Positions 6,057-8,580 of a stretch of 8,580 nucleotides of DNA are shown piece after piece (position 1 is the stretch's first letter; the number at the start of each line of letters is the position of its first letter). The translations under genes were made by a program, and so were the position numbers. The notes under the pieces are model-generated. The model saw nothing but the letters and a program-made list of their open reading frames with translations, had not been told where the DNA came from and searched no databases. Source of the DNA: Streptosporangiaceae bacterium (lineage in GTDB: Bacteria > Actinomycetota > Actinomycetes > Streptosporangiales > Streptosporangiaceae); the NCBI GenBank assembly GCA_030040815.1, contig JASHSZ010000517.1:1-8580 (forward strand). The letters run 5' to 3'.

Positions 6057-7283
6057 GTGACGTCCCGGCCCCTGCACGCGGTGCAGTTCCCGGCCGCGGC
6101 CGGCGATCGGATGCTGGGAGTCCTCGCCGCGGCGCTCGCCGGGTCCGGCCCGGCCATCCTGCCGCTTGACCCGGACCTGCCGCGGGCTGCGCTGGCTCGC
6201 GTGCTCGAGGAATTCGCTCCCGCGGTGTTGCACACACCGGAGGGAACGGCGCGGCTCGACCTCCCGGCCGCTGCGCCGGACGCCGCCGGACTGGCCATGG
6301 CCGACGACACCGCGGTTGTCATCGCGACCTCTGGGTCGACGGGCCGGCCCAAGGGGGTCGAGCTCAGCGCGGCGGCCCTGACGGCCTCGGCGTCGGCGTC
6401 CCTGCGCCGCATCGGCGCGACCGCGCAGCGGCGCTGGCTCTGCTGCCTGCCGACGTTTCACATCTCCGGTCTCGGAGTGCTGGTCCGTTCCCTGCTCAGC
6501 GGGACCGACCCGGTCATCGCCGCGGCAGTGGGCCCCCAGGTGCTGGCCGCGAGCGACTGCGCCTATGTGTCGCTCGTGCCCACCCAGCTGCGAAGGCTGC
6601 TGGATGCCGGTACCGGTCCCGGCCAGCTGCACGCCGTGCTGCTCGGGGGCGCGGCGCCGGGCGACGCGCTGCTGACCGATGCGCGCGCCGCTGGCTGGCG
6701 GGTGATCACCACTTACGGCATGAGCGAGACGTGCGGCGGCTGCGTGTACGACGCCGTTCCCCTCGACGAGGTGCAGGTGCGCATCGCGGACGGAGTGGTC
6801 GAAATCGCCGGCCCGACGCTCTTTACCGGCTATCTCGGCCAGCCTGAGCTGACCGCGTCGATGCTCGCCGACGGGTGGTTCCGGACCGCCGATCTTGGTC
6901 GCTGGCTGCCCGGCGGCTTGCTGGCCATCCGCGGCCGGGCGGACGACGTCATCAACACCGGCGGGGAGAAGGTCGTCCCCGGCGAGGTCGAGGCGGTGCT
7001 GGGAACGGCGCCCGGCGTTGCAGACGTTGTCGTGGTGGGGCTTCCGGATCCGGAGTGGGGCGAGGCAGTGACCGCCATCGTGATTCCAGCGAATCCGGCT
7101 AATCCGCCTAATCTGGCTGTGCTCAGGTCGAATGTCGGGGCAGTGATGTCCGCGTATGCAGCGCCGCGGCGGGTAGTGGTTGTGTCACAATTTCCGCTAC
7201 TACCCTCCGGTAAGCCGGACCGGGTAGCCGCCCGAAGACTGGCCGAGCAACAGCTCGCGGCGTCGTCACCAGGCAGCCGGTAA
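6057..7283 (+). CDS. menE: o-Succinylbenzoate-CoA ligase (MenE), acyl-adenylating enzyme
   Basis: This 408-residue ANL-superfamily ligase activates o-succinylbenzoate with ATP and CoA to give OSB-CoA, the substrate of MenB. The core motifs are complete: P-loop TSGSTGRPKG at 91-100, CLPTFHISGL at 130-139, TYGMSETCGG at 219-228, GWFRTADLG at 273-281 with D279, the hinge RGRADDVINTGGEK at 292-305 and catalytic K386 in PSGKPDR. Length is short for ANL enzymes but usual for actinobacterial MenE. GTG 6057 (VTSRPLHAV) is preferred because it matches family N-termini and fits a leaderless promoter. ATG at 6033 is in frame and would add eight residues, but has only a weak GGTG upstream. The much longer open frame upstream, antisense to menC and menD, is not coding. 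A three-unit Asn/Pro/Ala repeat lies at 346-354. It is divergent from menC-menD in the same pathway. Confidence 0.93.
   Translation: MTSRPLHAVQFPAAAGDRMLGVLAAALAGSGPAILPLDPDLPRAALARVLEEFAPAVLHTPEGTARLDLPAAAPDAAGLAMADDTAVVIATSGSTGRPKGVELSAAALTASASASLRRIGATAQRRWLCCLPTFHISGLGVLVRSLLSGTDPVIAAAVGPQVLAASDCAYVSLVPTQLRRLLDAGTGPGQLHAVLLGGAAPGDALLTDARAAGWRVITTYGMSETCGGCVYDAVPLDEVQVRIADGVVEIAGPTLFTGYLGQPELTASMLADGWFRTADLGRWLPGGLLAIRGRADDVINTGGEKVVPGEVEAVLGTAPGVADVVVVGLPDPEWGEAVTAIVIPANPANPPNLAVLRSNVGAVMSAYAAPRRVVVVSQFPLLPSGKPDRVAARRLAEQQLAASSPGSR
7092..7118 (+). repeat. menE: Triplicated 9-bp unit inside menE
   Basis: AATCCGGCT, AATCCGCCT and AATCTGGCT follow each other exactly and encode N-P-A-N-P-P-N-L-A in the C-terminal subdomain (residues 346-354). 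The AAT codons are less GC-rich than surrounding menE. In-frame units of this kind arise by replication slippage and would change only a loop length. Confidence 0.6.
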
Positions 7284-7480
7284 CCCGGCACGCGGGGCTG
7301 AGAGCAGGCACACGAAACTGACGCGGGAACAATTAGCCGCCTCGTGCGTTACAAGATAGTGCCCAAGGTGCTTGCTGCCAAGCCCGCCTAGGGTTCCCGC
7401 ACAAGTACATCAGCGCCTGCACAGCCGGAGGCGCGGTTACTAGCGCATGCTCGTTATGCGCCCACGAAGGGAGGTGCCTC
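7284..7480. other. Leader region of the sigma factor gene
   Basis: This 197-base gap between menE and the sigma gene contains the ECF-type promoter, the possible -10 TAGGGT at 7389-7394, and the ribosome site AGGGAGG at 7468-7474. No clear intrinsic terminator for menE is seen; the best hairpin, GCCGG-taac-CCGGC around its stop codon, is short. Read-through from menE into the sigma gene cannot be excluded. Confidence 0.5.
7326..7350 (+). promoter_or_regulatory. ECF-type promoter candidate (GGAAC-N17-GTT) for the sigma factor gene
   Basis: GGAAC at 7326-7330 and GTT at 7348-7350 are separated by 17 bases and preceded by GC and C respectively (GCGGGAACA ... CGTTAC). This matches closely the promoters read by SigR of Streptomyces and SigH/SigE of mycobacteria (GGAA[C/T], 16-19 bases, GTT). 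Transcription would begin near 7357, giving a leader of about 120 bases. Principal or SigB-type sigma genes in those genera are known to have such a stress promoter. TAGGGT at 7389-7394 could be a separate housekeeping -10. Confidence 0.5.
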
Positions 7481-8580
7481 ATGGCCAGGACAGCGACCTT
7501 GGCGTCGCGAGTCCCTGCGAGCGAGGAGACCATGACCCACGTGGACGAGCTGATCCAGCGCGGCCGCGGCCAGGGCTACCTGTCTCTGCCTGAGCTCCGC
7601 GATGCCTTCGACAAGGCGCGCATTTCTCCGGCCGAGGCCCGTTCCATCATTCGCGAGCTCACCGAGGCCGGTGTCCAGCTCGGCAACGAGCCGTCTGACC
7701 CCGCCATCGACCCAGACCTCGCTAGCGGGGACCTTGCAGACCTAGGGGACGCCGACCTGGCGACGCCCGAGCTGACGGACGCCGAGCTTGCCGCCCTGGT
7801 TGGCGACCACGGAGCGGGGCCCGAGCAGGCGGACGCTGACTCGGCCGGTGCCGATCCGGCCGCGGGCGTGCCGGAAACCGACCTGGACGACCAGACGTCC
7901 GTCATGGGCGACTCCGTGCACACCTATCTCAAGTCGATCGGCCGCCGGCAGCTGCTCACTGCCGAGGAAGAAGTCGACCTCGCCAAGCGGATCGAGGCCG
8001 GGCTCTACGCCGAGCACAAGCTGGAGACCGAGCGCAGGCTGTCCAGCCAGCTGCGTGCTGAGCTGGAGCTCGTCGCGGAAGACGGTCGACGGGCCAAGGC
8101 CCACATGCTCGAGGCCAACCTGCGCCTGGTGGTGTCGGTCGCCAAGAAGTACTCCGACCGCGGACTGTCGCTGCTCGACGTGGTCCAGGAAGGAAACCTG
8201 GGGCTCATCAGGGCGGTCGAGAAGTTTGACTACACCAAGGGCTACAAGTTCTCCACCTACGCCATGTGGTGGATCCGGCAGGCGATCCAGCGCGGGTTCG
8301 CCGATTCGGCCCGGACCATCCGGCTCCCCGTGCACGTGCTGGAGATGCTGAGCAAGCTGAGCCGCGTCGAGCGCGACATGCACCAGCGGCTCGGCCGTGA
8401 GCCGACTCCCGAGGAACTGGCCCTCGAGCTCGACCGGACGCCGGACCAGATCGAGGAGCTGCTGCGCACCAGCCGGCAGCCCATCAGCCTGGACTCCACG
8501 ATCGGCGAGGACGGCGAGACCAGCATCGGCGACCTGATCGAGGACGTGGACGCGCCCGAGGCAGGCGAGCTCGTCGACCG
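7481..8580 (+). CDS. Principal-type sigma-70 factor (SigA/HrdB-like), N-terminal 366 residues; 3' end outside window
   Basis: This RNA polymerase sigma subunit selects promoters. Domains in order are: region 1.1-like helix set at about 19-67 ([19 protein letters not shown]), an acidic Asp/Ala/Glu linker at 68-140, region 1.2 at about 143-180 ([20 protein letters not shown]), a short non-conserved insert at 181-203, region 2 at 205-275 with [20 protein letters not shown] and [20 protein letters not shown], the -10 melting residues [11 protein letters not shown] at 257-267, region 3 from about 278 (ARTIRLPVH), and [12 protein letters not shown] in the 3.2 finger at 334-345. Region 4 lies beyond the edge. 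The presence of 1.1 favours group 1, but region 2.4 differs from typical SigA/HrdB: Q270 replaces the usual Thr and S276 the usual Gln, so a SigB/HrdA-like second sigma is possible and no symbol is given. ATG 7481 has AGGGAGG 6 nt before it. Confidence 0.93.
   Translation, partial: MARTATLASRVPASEETMTHVDELIQRGRGQGYLSLPELRDAFDKARISPAEARSIIRELTEAGVQLGNEPSDPAIDPDLASGDLADLGDADLATPELTDAELAALVGDHGAGPEQADADSAGADPAAGVPETDLDDQTSVMGDSVHTYLKSIGRRQLLTAEEEVDLAKRIEAGLYAEHKLETERRLSSQLRAELELVAEDGRRAKAHMLEANLRLVVSVAKKYSDRGLSLLDVVQEGNLGLIRAVEKFDYTKGYKFSTYAMWWIRQAIQRGFADSARTIRLPVHVLEMLSKLSRVERDMHQRLGREPTPEELALELDRTPDQIEELLRTSRQPISLDSTIGEDGETSIGDLIEDVDAPEAGELVD

Noticed and set aside
7275..7288. GCCGG-taac-CCGGC as a menE terminator
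   Set aside because: The stem is only 5 bp, it includes the stop codon and it has no T-run.
7742..8526. Minus-strand open frames opposite the sigma factor gene
   Set aside because: The plus strand carries well-conserved sigma-70 regions; the opposite frames are compositional shadows.

Overview
The window is very GC-rich, uses GTG starts often, and carries actinomycete-type gene versions: a principal-type sigma-70 factor with a long acidic N-terminal part, a MenC/MenD/MenE set for menaquinone, and an actinobacterial PH-like small protein. It most likely comes from the chromosome of a high-GC Gram-positive actinomycete. The genus cannot be told from this sequence. No tRNA, rRNA, CRISPR array, insertion sequence or phage gene was seen. 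Most of the region is ordinary core chromosome.

Layout. 1-532 (minus) is the N-terminal part of an exported protein with a signal peptide, an Ala/Pro/Gln-rich linker and a poly-Gln tract; the gene runs off the left edge. 533-880 is non-coding. It holds three tandem ~22-bp GC-rich repeats in the likely leader of that gene and a pair of GTTAC boxes spaced 11 bp, which resemble a site for an OmpR-family response regulator (MtrA/PhoP/GlnR type). 881-2003 (minus) holds an SDR oxidoreductase followed 16 bp later by a small PH-like protein, probably one transcript. 2127-3178 (plus) holds an MmcQ/YjbR-like protein and a TMEM175/DUF1211 membrane protein, probably a second transcript diverging from the SDR pair. 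A 16-bp perfect palindrome at 3206-3221 lies between this pair and the convergent menD.

3228-7283 is a menaquinone block. menC and menD are on the minus strand, in the order menC then menD, with a 4-base GTGA overlap. menE diverges from menC on the plus strand, with only 49 bases between the chosen starts. MenD makes SEPHCHC (the next step, MenH, is not visible here), MenC dehydrates SHCHC to o-succinylbenzoate, and MenE activates that to the CoA thioester for MenB. menF, menH, menB and menA are not in the window.

7481-8580 (plus) is a principal-type sigma-70 factor, cut by the right edge after region 3. Its leader contains a GGAAC-N17-GTT element typical of SigR/SigH/SigE-type ECF promoters, and its region 2.4 has unusual residues. 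These sigma features, the leader of the exported-protein gene and the overlapping menC/menE promoter region are the parts most worth a second look. No clearly new multi-gene system was found.
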